44,507 nucleotides of DNA from Planctomycetota bacterium. Its GTDB lineage: Bacteria > Planctomycetota > UBA1135 > GCA-002686595. The first letter of the stretch is position 1; each line of letters opens with the position of its first letter. Shown in pieces: positions 25,178 to 33,073 of this stretch. Location of the stretch: positions 1 through 44,507 of the forward strand of contig NYXZ01000123.1 of the NCBI GenBank assembly GCA_002686595.1, written 5' to 3'. A program made the position numbers and the translations under genes. Below the pieces are notes generated by a model. It searched no databases. It saw only the letters and a list, made by a program, of their open reading frames with translations, and was not told the DNA's origin.

Positions 25178-26122
25178 ATGCCCCCCAGAATGCACAAGCA
25201 CGCCGCTACCTTCCTGCGCCTGGCCGCCCTGTGGCTCCTGACCGGAGCCCTCTTCAAGCTCCTGCTGGGCTCACCCAAGGACTTGCCGCCCAGCGTTATT
25301 TCCTTCGCCAAGGACATCGGCCTGAGCCTCGACCTGACCCTACGCCTTGCGGTGGCCATCGAGTTGGTAATCGGACTCCTCGCCATCCTGCGGCCCAAGC
25401 TTGGGTGGCTACCCATCACGCTTCAGTTCGTCGTGTTCGAGGCCATCCTGCTACAAATGGTTTTGGGTGGCGATGCCTCCTGCGGCTGCTTTGGCTCCCA
25501 AGTAACCGTCCCACCGACTGTCATGCTGGCCATCGACAGCGCCGTCTTGCTCGGCGTTCTATTCGCCAAGCCCTGGCGCCTGCCATCCGGTCCCTCCCCC
25601 GGGATTCCCTTCGCCCTGACGCTTATCCTGTGCTGCGCCGCTCCCTGGCTCGTCATCCCCCCCACGGTCGACCTGCCCGCCGCCCTCCCCGCCGGCCCCG
25701 GTACCGCACCCACGGATCAAGAGCCTCCCCCGGGCTGGAGTCTGCCTGACCCCCTGCCGCGTTACGCGGAGCTGTCCCCGGACTCCTGGATAGGTCAACC
25801 GGTTCACGCCACCCAACTCGCCCTCTGGACCGATCCCGATCAGCTTCCCCTCGATGCTCACATCGTCATCTATCGCACCACCTGCGAACATTGCCAGGAG
25901 CACCTCGAGGAGCTCGCCCTGGCCCCTCAGCCCCCCATGCCCTACATCCTTTTGCGCATCATCGAGAAAGGCGACTCCGAGGACAATCGCCTGACCCATG
26001 TGATGCCCGAGGGTATTCACATCGAGCTACCCGCCGCCGTGGAGTTCGTCATCGAAACCCCCTGGGATGTGATTATGGAAGAGTGGACCGTTACGGGCGC
26101 CAACTCCGGCCGTCAGGAGTAG
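25178..26122 (+). CDS. MauE/DoxX-like membrane protein fused to thioredoxin-like domain
   Basis: A 314-residue protein. Four membrane helices lie in residues ~10-130, with SCGCFGS (Cys102, Cys104) after helix three, the MauE-type redox motif. A fifth helix (ALTLILCCAAPWLVI) is followed by a Pro-rich linker and an exported domain with VIYRTTCEHCQEHLEELAL (CxxC at 236-239), which resembles a thioredoxin-like active site. MauE proteins are thought to pass reducing power across the membrane to a periplasmic thiol protein. Here both parts sit in one chain, so electrons could pass from the CGC to the CEHC site directly. The family was first tied to methylamine dehydrogenase maturation, but no mau genes are nearby. 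Confidence 0.78.
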   Translation: MPPRMHKHAATFLRLAALWLLTGALFKLLLGSPKDLPPSVISFAKDIGLSLDLTLRLAVAIELVIGLLAILRPKLGWLPITLQFVVFEAILLQMVLGGDASCGCFGSQVTVPPTVMLAIDSAVLLGVLFAKPWRLPSGPSPGIPFALTLILCCAAPWLVIPPTVDLPAALPAGPGTAPTDQEPPPGWSLPDPLPRYAELSPDSWIGQPVHATQLALWTDPDQLPLDAHIVIYRTTCEHCQEHLEELALAPQPPMPYILLRIIEKGDSEDNRLTHVMPEGIHIELPAAVEFVIETPWDVIMEEWTVTGANSGRQE

Positions 26123-26353
26123 GGAGGGGAGGCCGGAGGAGCGGAGATCGTGGGCCGTTCCCCGCCCCTGGGGACCATCCCAAACCCCCACCCTCCCAAG
26201 AGGGGATGTGCCTCAGACCCCCAGAGACCCCGGCAGGTCGCCCAGATTCTCCGATTAACCTATGAAATCGCCACCGTAGCCCGTTCCGGTGAGTCCCCAG
26301 CCGCACGCCCAGCACGACTACTCACATCCACCGAGCCCCAACTTCCGCCTAGC

Positions 26354-26419
26354 CCTCGCATCCAACCGCCGCGTACCTAGCCCGCCTCCATCCGGGCCGC
26401 ACCTACTTCACTGCGACCA
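26354..26419. repeat. 66-bp dispersed repeat, copy 1 (overlaps a stop codon)
   Basis: About 80% identical to 34442-34507, with an exact 14-base start (CCTCGCATCCAACC) and an exact 18-base end (CCTACTTCACTGCGACCA). Its right end holds the last codons and TAG stop of the minus-strand methyltransferase gene. Confidence 0.6.
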
Positions 26420-27293
26420 AGTATGCGATCCAGGCCTCGCAGTTCTCGCCGCGTACTCCGCGACTGAACTCGCCATCGCCTTCGCCGTCATCGTCCGTGC
26501 CCTCAAAGTAGGCATGGACATCGGCAAAGCCGGCCTCCTTCAGGGCATCCTTCAGTTCTGTCAGTGACCACATGCGCCAGTGATAGACAAATGCATCTGT
26601 CATCTCACTGCCGTCATTGAATCGGAAGTGAATCTTGCACAGATACTCGCCAGTGCCGGGCCAGTACTCATCCTGATCCCAGACATAGGTGAACTCGCCA
26701 TCTACATCGCGCTCTTCCTCCATTTCCTGCAGTGACTCCGGGCCACCGTAGAGATCCAAGACAAAGATCCCATCCTCGGCCAGGTCCTCGCGGCAGTGCC
26801 GCAGGTACCCCACAAGTTCCTCACGCTCCTGAAACACCTGGTATGAGAAGTTTTGAGCACAGCGCACATCGGCCCCGCGCTCACCATCAGTCCTCACATC
26901 TTCCTCGTGCAGGCGGACCCGTGCGGCATCATCCCCAAGCGGTTCCAGATTGTGTTCCACGCCCCAGGCCAAGGTCTCTGGGCAGAGGTCAAACCCCTCC
27001 GCTGTAAACTCGTTCCCCTGCTTGACCCATTCAGCCGAGAGAATCGCTGTTCCACAGAAGTCCTCGCGGAAGTGCCGCGCCTTTTTGCCGCGCACTTCGC
27101 CATAAACGCGGGTCAGAAACTCCACATCTGTCTCTGGCGACTGCACAGCGAGCTGGTAGAGCACATGCTTGTCCGCACTGCGCGCGGTGTACTTCGGCGT
27201 GTTGTCCACAACGCTCTTGCGCCGTTTGGACACATTCCTTCCGTGCTTGCGCCGTTGCTTGCCGTGCTTGTCCTTAACTCCTGATCGACCCAT
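26403..27293 (-). CDS. Class I SAM-dependent methyltransferase
   Basis: A 296-residue protein with a basic, Lys/Arg-rich tail (~residues 1-28). The SAM site is HFREDFCGTAILSAEWVKQG, followed by FDLCPETLAWG and ADVRCAQNFSYQVF, then DGIFVLDLYGGPES. An acidic loop (EGTDDDGEGDGEF) precedes the terminal strand NCEAWIAYLVAVK. The overall pattern matches a widespread uncharacterised bacterial methyltransferase family. Substrate unknown. The 280-base gap after its stop (26123-26402) contains only repeat sequence and no gene that I can support. The basic tail could bind nucleic acid. Confidence 0.85.
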   Translation of the reverse strand: MGRSGVKDKHGKQRRKHGRNVSKRRKSVVDNTPKYTARSADKHVLYQLAVQSPETDVEFLTRVYGEVRGKKARHFREDFCGTAILSAEWVKQGNEFTAEGFDLCPETLAWGVEHNLEPLGDDAARVRLHEEDVRTDGERGADVRCAQNFSYQVFQEREELVGYLRHCREDLAEDGIFVLDLYGGPESLQEMEEERDVDGEFTYVWDQDEYWPGTGEYLCKIHFRFNDGSEMTDAFVYHWRMWSLTELKDALKEAGFADVHAYFEGTDDDGEGDGEFSRGVRGENCEAWIAYLVAVK

Positions 27294-27466
27294 GGTTGCT
27301 ATGCTCTATGTTGGTGAGAAGTGGTGGCTGCGCAGTCTATCCACGGCAACGGCCAAATACAGCGCGTCGGCAGTACTTTATCGTACAAACGGCATTTCCC
27401 CCAAGTCAGCCAGCGGGCTCCAAGGCGACTCCAAGGCAGCCCCAAGGGCAAGCCCAAGCATCGCCG

Positions 27467-29044
27467 TCAGCGCCGCCGGCGCTGCGGCTCTCCGCCCGGC
27501 ACCCAACGCGGCGTGAGCTCCCCAGACAAAAGCAACCGCACGAGCCCCAAGCCTCGGCGCACCCCTAGCTCCATGTGTTCATAATCGAGCAGATCCGCCT
27601 CGTCGCTGACCCGATGGTAGTCCGAGTGCATGTTGTAGGAGGACAGGGTTTGCCCAAGAATGCCGCGCATGACGAAGGCGTAGTTGTCGGACCTCTCGAA
27701 GAAATGCTCGTTTGGCCGTTGGTCCGCGAAGAGCTCCACGCCTGCCTCCTGAGCCTCGGCCCACATGGTTGTGCGCCCATGCCCAGTCAGCCACAGGCCA
27801 CCCACCCCTTCGGCGAGCTCATCTGGCCGACCGATCATCTCGAAGTTCAGATTGAAGATTGTGTCGGCAAGTGGCACAGCAGGATGATCGAGGTAGTACT
27901 TGGTTCCCAGGAGGCCCTTTTCCTCGCCGGTGGCCAACAGGAAGACCACCGTGCGCACCGGCGGATCCGCGGCAGCCAAGGCTCCAGCCAGTTCAAGCAC
28001 CGCCGCTGTGCCGGAAGCATCATCGTCAGCCCCGTTATATACCAGGTCCGGCTCGCCATCTTGGCTACTCTGCTCTCCTCCGTGGCCGCCTTCGCCCACC
28101 AGACCAAGGTGGTCGTAGTGAGCGCTCAGGACCACGGTCTCCCGTGCCAAGTCAGGCCTTTCGGCCGTTCCAACCCCTGGCAGAATGCCAACCACATTAG
28201 CTGCCCCCGCGGGCACCAGGGTCAGGCCCGATTTCAGGCGCAGCTCGCTGATGGCCCCACTCCTCAGGCCCTCCAATAGGGTCCCGCGGGGCACCAACCA
28301 GGGGTTTTCATCACCAGGGGCGGGTCGCAATCCCGCCTTCCCCAGACTGCGCACTCGTCCGGGACGGCGCGAACCGGGATAGAGCAGTAGCCCCCAGTTG
28401 GTCCCCTTCCTATCTGCCTCGTGCTCAACATCCCCGGGTGTCGCAGGCCCGGCCTCCCCATCTAATCGCTCCCCAGCCGGCACGGCCGCCAGCCATTCCT
28501 CCCGCCGCCGCCGGCTGCCATCCAGAAACAGAGCCACCCCTGGCTCCACCTTTGCCGGCATTTCCTCCGCCGAGGTTACGCGCACCACCCGCAGCCAACC
28601 TGTATCCGCCAAAGGCAGATCCGGGCGCAAGTCGTAATCCGCTCCCCAAAGCGGTTGTTCTACAGCTCCGCTCCCGCGCGCAGCGAGCGCTGGCAAGCTC
28701 TCCCGCACAAGTTTGACGAGGCCAACATCTTGAAGAAAGCCGCCATCGTCACCGGCGGGCTCGACACCAGTTTTCTTCAGGATTCCGGCCAAGTACCCCG
28801 CAGCCCTTCGTCCTCCGCGTGTACCAGTCTCTCGGCCTTCAAAGGCGTCGGATGCCAAGACACGCACATGGCGTTCCAGCTCCTCGCTGGTGATCAACGG
28901 ATTGTGTTCCGTCGCCTCGCTTGTTGGCCGCCGACTCTGAACACACTCCGCGGGCTGCGCTCCGCCTCCGATGGACGCAAACATCCCGCCTGGGCCGGCG
29001 CTCAACAACAGCCAACAGGACCAGCCTGCGATCATCGACCCCAT
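27467..29044 (-). CDS. Exported M28-family zinc aminopeptidase
   Basis: A 525-residue exported peptidase with a hydrophobic N terminus (MIAGWSCWLLLSAGPGGMF). Residues ~50-75 form the ELERHVRVLASDAFEGRETG segment typical of M28 entries, and a long PA-like insert follows. The zinc site is complete: VLSAHYDHLG (His, with Asp nearby), YNGADDDASGTAAV (bridging Asp), LLATGEEKGLLGT (catalytic Glu-Glu), FFERSDNYAF and the terminal HSDYHR His. It should remove N-terminal residues from peptides in the periplasm or outside. Start may be 29044 or Met4 (29035). It lies 37 bases after the small 87-residue gene, probably in one operon. Confidence 0.9.
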   Translation of the reverse strand: MGSMIAGWSCWLLLSAGPGGMFASIGGGAQPAECVQSRRPTSEATEHNPLITSEELERHVRVLASDAFEGRETGTRGGRRAAGYLAGILKKTGVEPAGDDGGFLQDVGLVKLVRESLPALAARGSGAVEQPLWGADYDLRPDLPLADTGWLRVVRVTSAEEMPAKVEPGVALFLDGSRRRREEWLAAVPAGERLDGEAGPATPGDVEHEADRKGTNWGLLLYPGSRRPGRVRSLGKAGLRPAPGDENPWLVPRGTLLEGLRSGAISELRLKSGLTLVPAGAANVVGILPGVGTAERPDLARETVVLSAHYDHLGLVGEGGHGGEQSSQDGEPDLVYNGADDDASGTAAVLELAGALAAADPPVRTVVFLLATGEEKGLLGTKYYLDHPAVPLADTIFNLNFEMIGRPDELAEGVGGLWLTGHGRTTMWAEAQEAGVELFADQRPNEHFFERSDNYAFVMRGILGQTLSSYNMHSDYHRVSDEADLLDYEHMELGVRRGLGLVRLLLSGELTPRWVPGGEPQRRRR

Positions 29045-29081
29045 CAGCAGTACCCCGCGCTCCTAGGCAAACGGAAGCCGA

Positions 29082-29345
29082 CTAGGCAACCAACTCGCGC
29101 AGGGTGCGGAGCAGTTCCTCGTTGATCTTCGGATCGCGCACGTGCACGCGCACTGTTTTCTCGCTGCCGCGCGGGACATTCATGGTGTCTGGATTGAGGC
29201 GCCGGTTAACCCTGCGCGCCAACTCGCGCGGCTTCTCCACGCTGAGCAGAATCCAATCACCCACGGACGGCTTCGGGTGGACTCCCGGAATGGAAGCCAG
29301 ACGAGAGAAGAAACGGTCCTTTTCATTGCTGAGGTCGAAGACCAT
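29082..29345 (-). CDS. Small protein resembling the C-terminal domain of HisC-type aminotransferases
   Basis: An 87-residue cytosolic protein. FFSRLASIPGVHPKPSVGDW then ILLSVEKPRELARRVNRRLN and EKTVRVHVRDPKINEELLRT follow the beta-alpha pattern of the small domain of histidinol-phosphate/class II aminotransferases (GV.P.PS..NF...., then RV.VRDP..NE.LL). The PLP-lysine and the large domain are absent. It is not a simple pseudogene: no aminotransferase remains upstream, and the reading frame is whole with ATG and stop. It might be a regulatory or binding module. The function is unknown. Confidence 0.7.
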   Translation of the reverse strand: MVFDLSNEKDRFFSRLASIPGVHPKPSVGDWILLSVEKPRELARRVNRRLNPDTMNVPRGSEKTVRVHVRDPKINEELLRTLRELVA

Positions 29346-29684
29346 GAGGGGGGGTCCTTTTACCGTTGGGACGCCAACGGGTCGGTGTCAGTGGATCGGC
29401 ACGCCAGGCCCCGGAGATCGTCCGGGGTTTGGGCCGGGGGGAGAGGCCTGAGAAAACGCGTCCGGCGGAAAGCTCCCCACCCACCAGCCTGGCCCGTTGC
29501 CCTTCGACAGGGGCCCCACCCCCCTGGTTCCCGGGATAGGCCCATACTCTGAAGGGCAGTTCCTTGTTCCACTTCCTGACGCACGGGCATACCCTATCTG
29601 GTGTTGGCATGGCCTACAAGCACTACCTGCTGTCTGAGTGCCCATTTCGACGCCGAGCTCCCAGTCCTCAACTGCCCCGCTTCA
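29346..29684. other. Divergent intergenic region before thrB
   Basis: 339 bases. A G-rich tract (GGGGGG) lies just next to the small minus-strand gene. The segment should carry promoters for both strands, but no box pair stands out. An upstream in-frame extension of thrB is present but lacks family sequence. No RNA gene seen. Confidence 0.4.
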
Positions 29685-30659
29685 ATGTCGCAATCAACGC
29701 CGAGCCCCTTCCCTCAGTTGAAGGTAAGTGTTCCGGCCTCGACTTCCAACCTCGGTCCAGGTTTTGACAGTCTCGGCTTAGCCCTCTCGCTCTTCCTCGA
29801 AGTACGCCTCCTTGGGCCGCGCCGGGATGGAGTTGACCGACATCGTCTAGTAGAAGCCCACGGGGAAGCGAGCAACTGGCCGACAACCGAAGACAACGCC
29901 CTCCTCCGCGCGTTCTCCGCTGGAATCGAACGCCTTGTCACACCAGGCGAAGCCCATCGCCCCATGGACTTTGCCTGTGAATCACAGATTCCCATAGCCC
30001 GCGGCCTAGGCAGCAGCGGCGCCGCCATCGTCGCCGGCCTGTTGCTCGCCCGCGCCCTCGCCCGCCACTTGCCCGGCAGTGAAGACGCGGATACCCCCAC
30101 CCTTGCAGGTTGGGCCGCCGAACTCGAGGGCCACCCGGACAACACCACGGCATCTCTACACGGCGGCTGCACCATGGCTTTGCCCTTGGGCCGCTCCATA
30201 AAAACAATCTCTGCCCCAGTGCACTCCTCGGTCTGCTTCGCCGTGTCATGGCCCGCAACCACGGTCACCACCAGCGCCGCCCGCGCCGCACTCCCCGCAC
30301 AGGTCCCCCTGGAAGACGCGGTTGAAAACGCACGCCGCCTACCATTCTTGCTCGAAGGCCTGCGCACCGGCGACGGCGCATTACTGGCAGTTGGCCTAGC
30401 GGATCGTCTCCATGTGCAACATCGCCTTCCGCTGATCCCCGGAGGAGAGGCGGCCCTCACAGCAGCGACGGCCGCCGGCGCCTACGGGGCCACACTTTCA
30501 GGAAGCGGCTCCGCTCTGATCGCCCTGTGCCCGGGCGCATGTGCCCCAGCCGTGGCAGAGGCCATGACCAGTGCTCTGCGAAGCGATGGCCAGCAGACGG
30601 CCAGCGGTCGTGTCCTGCAGCTCGTCGAAGCTGCTCCCCGCGTCGAAGCAATCAGCTAG
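29685..30659 (+). CDS. thrB: Homoserine kinase
   Basis: A 324-residue GHMP kinase that phosphorylates homoserine with ATP for threonine synthesis. The substrate-binding start is VSVPASTSNLGPGFDSLGLA. The ATP loop is PIARGLGSSGAAIVAGLLLA (GLGSSxA), followed by ELEGHPDNTTASLHGGC and the C-terminal YGATLSGSGSALIALCPG. All family motifs are present. I chose ATG 29685 because the conserved block starts ~16 residues in; an upstream in-frame start at 29601 adds a non-conserved stretch. There are no other threonine genes nearby. It is convergent with the enzyme I-like gene, with repeat copy C between. Confidence 0.92.
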   Translation: MSQSTPSPFPQLKVSVPASTSNLGPGFDSLGLALSLFLEVRLLGPRRDGVDRHRLVEAHGEASNWPTTEDNALLRAFSAGIERLVTPGEAHRPMDFACESQIPIARGLGSSGAAIVAGLLLARALARHLPGSEDADTPTLAGWAAELEGHPDNTTASLHGGCTMALPLGRSIKTISAPVHSSVCFAVSWPATTVTTSAARAALPAQVPLEDAVENARRLPFLLEGLRTGDGALLAVGLADRLHVQHRLPLIPGGEAALTAATAAGAYGATLSGSGSALIALCPGACAPAVAEAMTSALRSDGQQTASGRVLQLVEAAPRVEAIS

Positions 30660-30675
30660 CAGTCCGGTCCAGGTT

Positions 30676-30848
30676 CTAGGAGTCCGTTGAAAAAGCCCCG
30701 TCGCGAGGCGCAGCCTTCGGCGGCGAGGCACGGCTCGGCGAGCCTGACGCGGCCGTTGGCATCGGGGGCATCGGGGGCATCGGGGGCGTCGGGGGCGTCG
30801 GGGGCATCGGGGGCGAAACCGTAAGGGAGTTTTTCGACCGGCTCCTAG
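30676..30848 (+). repeat. CTAG-tipped palindromic element, copy C, with internal expansion
   Basis: A 173-base element filling the gap between two convergent genes. The left end CTAGGAGTCCGTTGAAAAA and right end TTTTTCGACCGGCTCCTAG are near-perfect inverted repeats. The right CTAG supplies the stop codon of the minus-strand enzyme I-like gene. The inner CGTCGCGAGGCGCAGCC is shared with copies A and B, but ~100 bases including a 9-bp tandem array follow. Confidence 0.78.
30761..30814 (+). repeat. 9-bp tandem array inside element copy C
   Basis: Six head-to-tail units of (A/G)TCGGGGGC, with two units starting G instead of A. The strand is strongly G-rich (GGGGG runs every 9 bases), which could allow G-quadruplex formation or replication slippage. 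Confidence 0.85.
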
Positions 30849-32968
30849 TTGCCGCCATACCCATGGCGGAAGCCCTGCACACGCCTACTCGGCTCCCGTT
30901 GTGCCCGAGCTTCCTGGCCCGAGCCCGCTTCCATGCGGCTGCGAGCCTCCTGCTCTTCCCGACGCACCGAAATACTGGCCGTGGCCAGCAGAAAGTCATG
31001 TAGCCCGGCCGGGGGGACGCAGAACGACTGCATGCCGATCCCCAGCAGCAGGGGGATGTTACGGGCGTAGATGGAGGTGACGCCAAACACCGCCAACGGC
31101 TTGCTCGCCGCTTCACAGGCCGCGCACACATCCCGCGCGACCCGCAACACCACCGGATGCAAGCACTCGAAGGCCGCCTTCAAGGCCACGTTTTCGCGAT
31201 CAGCAGCCAACAGATACTGTTGCAGCGCATCCAATCCCAACAAGAGGAAGTCGCTCTCCAACGCCAAGGCCTCCACTCCCAAGGCCGCCACGGGAGTCTC
31301 TATCACCACACCCAACTCCACCGGCTGCGCCTTGTCGCCGTCCCCTTTTGGGCCTAGCCCCACCTTGCGCAACGCCAACCGTTCCTCGAACAGGATCTCC
31401 TTGACGCGCCGGAGGTCGCCCGGGTCCGTCACTAGGGGCAGGGCCAGACGCAGGGGCCGGAGCTGGGAACTCTCCATGTTCGCCCGCAACAGGGCCTGTA
31501 GTTGTCGGCGCAGGATTGGCTCCTTTTCCAAGAGCACGCGAATGCCCGCCTGGCCCAAGGCCGGGTTTGCTTCCCGCGTCCTGTGCAAGTAGTCCAGTCC
31601 CAGGCTTGAATCCACATCCAACAACCTGAAGGTCAGCGTCTCTCCACGACTCTGTTCACAAACAGCGGCATAGTGGGCGGTCAGGGATTCGACGGAAGGC
31701 AACTCCTTTTCGACCAAGAAGGCCAACTCCGTACGGTAGAGCCCCAATCCATCCATGCCGAGTTCCGCGGCCCGCTCCACTTCTGGGAGACTGGCGCAAC
31801 TGGCCCGCACCTCAATGGTCTTTCCATCACGCGTCAGGTGGGGCCCCGTAGCCCACTCCGGGATCTCGCTGTCAACTTCCGTCTCAGCTTCCTCCCGCGC
31901 CGCCAGGTACTGTGCGCGAACGCGCTCCTCGGGATTCACGCGCAGAGCGCCCTCGCTGGCATCCACCACAAGAAAATCACCTTCCTGCACGGACTGCAGC
32001 AAATCCGGCACGCTGGTCAGGGTCGGCACGCGCAGGGAACGGGCCAGGATTGCCGCATGACTTGTCATACTGCCTTCCTCCGTGACAATGCCCAGCACAT
32101 TGGAGCCGGCGGCGCTGAAGAGATCGACGATTGATAGTTCGCGGGCCACCAGGATGTAGTCCCCCTCCGGCTCCTCGTCCTCAAGGACTTCGGTCTCACG
32201 CAGGTTGCGCAGGACACGAATGCCCACATCACGCAGGTCCACGGCCCGCTCCCGCAGCACTTCGCTTTGCACCAGGCGGAAAATACGATCGAAGTCCGCA
32301 ATGACCTTGGCGATGGCCCCTTCCAAGGACATCTGTTCGTTGAGGATGAGGTTCTCCACATCCGAGAGGAAAACCGAATCGCGTAGGTAGGCGCAGTGGG
32401 TATCGAGGATGCGGACATGGTCCGCCGGGACGCGCCCGTGCAGGCGTTCCTTTAGAGCAAGCAGTTCTTCGTTGGAATCTGCCAGGGCCCGGTGAAAGCG
32501 ATTCAACTCGTTTTCCACCTCGTCCCGCGGCACGCGCCCCACCTGGGCCCGGTCCAAGTCGTAGGCCTTGCAGTGGCACAATCCCACGGCCAGGCCCGGC
32601 ACCGCCGGCGTCCCCTTGAGGATCAAGGCGGGCGAGGCGCTCTCGGTGCCCGCCGCCGGCTCCCCTTCCCCTTGGCCCCCGGCCTTGTCCTTGGGCTCCT
32701 CTGCCGCGCCCTTGGAGTCCTGTGTGATACCAGCCCCAGCTTCGGTCAAGGGCAGTTTGGCACGCGCCGCCGCCCCTGCCCCGTCGCCCTTGGCCCCGTC
32801 GCCCTTGGCCCCGTCGCCATCGGCCCCGTCGCAATCGGCCCCATCGCCGCTGACCCTGGCGCCGTCAGATCCGTCGCCCTGTACCTGCCCGGCAGGCGCC
32901 CCATCCGCGGCCCCCGTCTCCGGGCCTCCGGGTTCGGCGCTGGCACTTTTCGGTTTGTTCTTCTTCAT
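30845..32968 (-). CDS. PTS enzyme I-like protein, catalytically degenerate
   Basis: A 707-residue homologue of PEP-protein phosphotransferase (PtsI/PtsP). After a ~115-residue low-complexity tail comes the enzyme I domain with VTEEGSMTSHAAILARSLRV, keeping the phospho-His (His304), and GLYRTELAF. The PEP site is eroded: RTMDIGGDK reads RLLDVDSSL, the SIGTNDLTQY block reads LLGLDALQQY, and the catalytic Cys of MCGELAGD is Phe628 (VFGVTSIY). Metal ligand Glu in VVIETPVAA remains. So it probably cannot take phosphate from PEP in the normal way. A GAF domain is not seen. ATG 32968 is chosen over an extended frame to 33121 that would overlap the divergent nuclease gene. No HPr gene is visible nearby. 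The stop lies in repeat copy C. Confidence 0.85.
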   Translation of the reverse strand: MKKNKPKSASAEPGGPETGAADGAPAGQVQGDGSDGARVSGDGADCDGADGDGAKGDGAKGDGAGAAARAKLPLTEAGAGITQDSKGAAEEPKDKAGGQGEGEPAAGTESASPALILKGTPAVPGLAVGLCHCKAYDLDRAQVGRVPRDEVENELNRFHRALADSNEELLALKERLHGRVPADHVRILDTHCAYLRDSVFLSDVENLILNEQMSLEGAIAKVIADFDRIFRLVQSEVLRERAVDLRDVGIRVLRNLRETEVLEDEEPEGDYILVARELSIVDLFSAAGSNVLGIVTEEGSMTSHAAILARSLRVPTLTSVPDLLQSVQEGDFLVVDASEGALRVNPEERVRAQYLAAREEAETEVDSEIPEWATGPHLTRDGKTIEVRASCASLPEVERAAELGMDGLGLYRTELAFLVEKELPSVESLTAHYAAVCEQSRGETLTFRLLDVDSSLGLDYLHRTREANPALGQAGIRVLLEKEPILRRQLQALLRANMESSQLRPLRLALPLVTDPGDLRRVKEILFEERLALRKVGLGPKGDGDKAQPVELGVVIETPVAALGVEALALESDFLLLGLDALQQYLLAADRENVALKAAFECLHPVVLRVARDVCAACEAASKPLAVFGVTSIYARNIPLLLGIGMQSFCVPPAGLHDFLLATASISVRREEQEARSRMEAGSGQEARAQREPSRRVQGFRHGYGGN
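32778..32852 (-). repeat. 15-bp tandem repeat in the enzyme I-like gene
   Basis: Five 15-base units in frame encode GDGA(K/D)-type pentapeptides near the N terminus, giving an acidic, flexible tail ahead of the enzyme I domain. Units differ at a few positions, so the array may vary in length between strains. Confidence 0.85.
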
Positions 32969-33073
32969 GGAGATGCAGACGGCCCGGCGAATCCCGTTTT
33001 CAGGTCGGCGCTCGGTGCCGCAGGCCCCTATCCTATCCTCGACTAATCCCCAGCCCCTACCCCCTTCCGATCC

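Noticed and set aside
30761-30814. CRISPR-like array
   Set aside because: The 9-bp units are contiguous without spacers and far too short.
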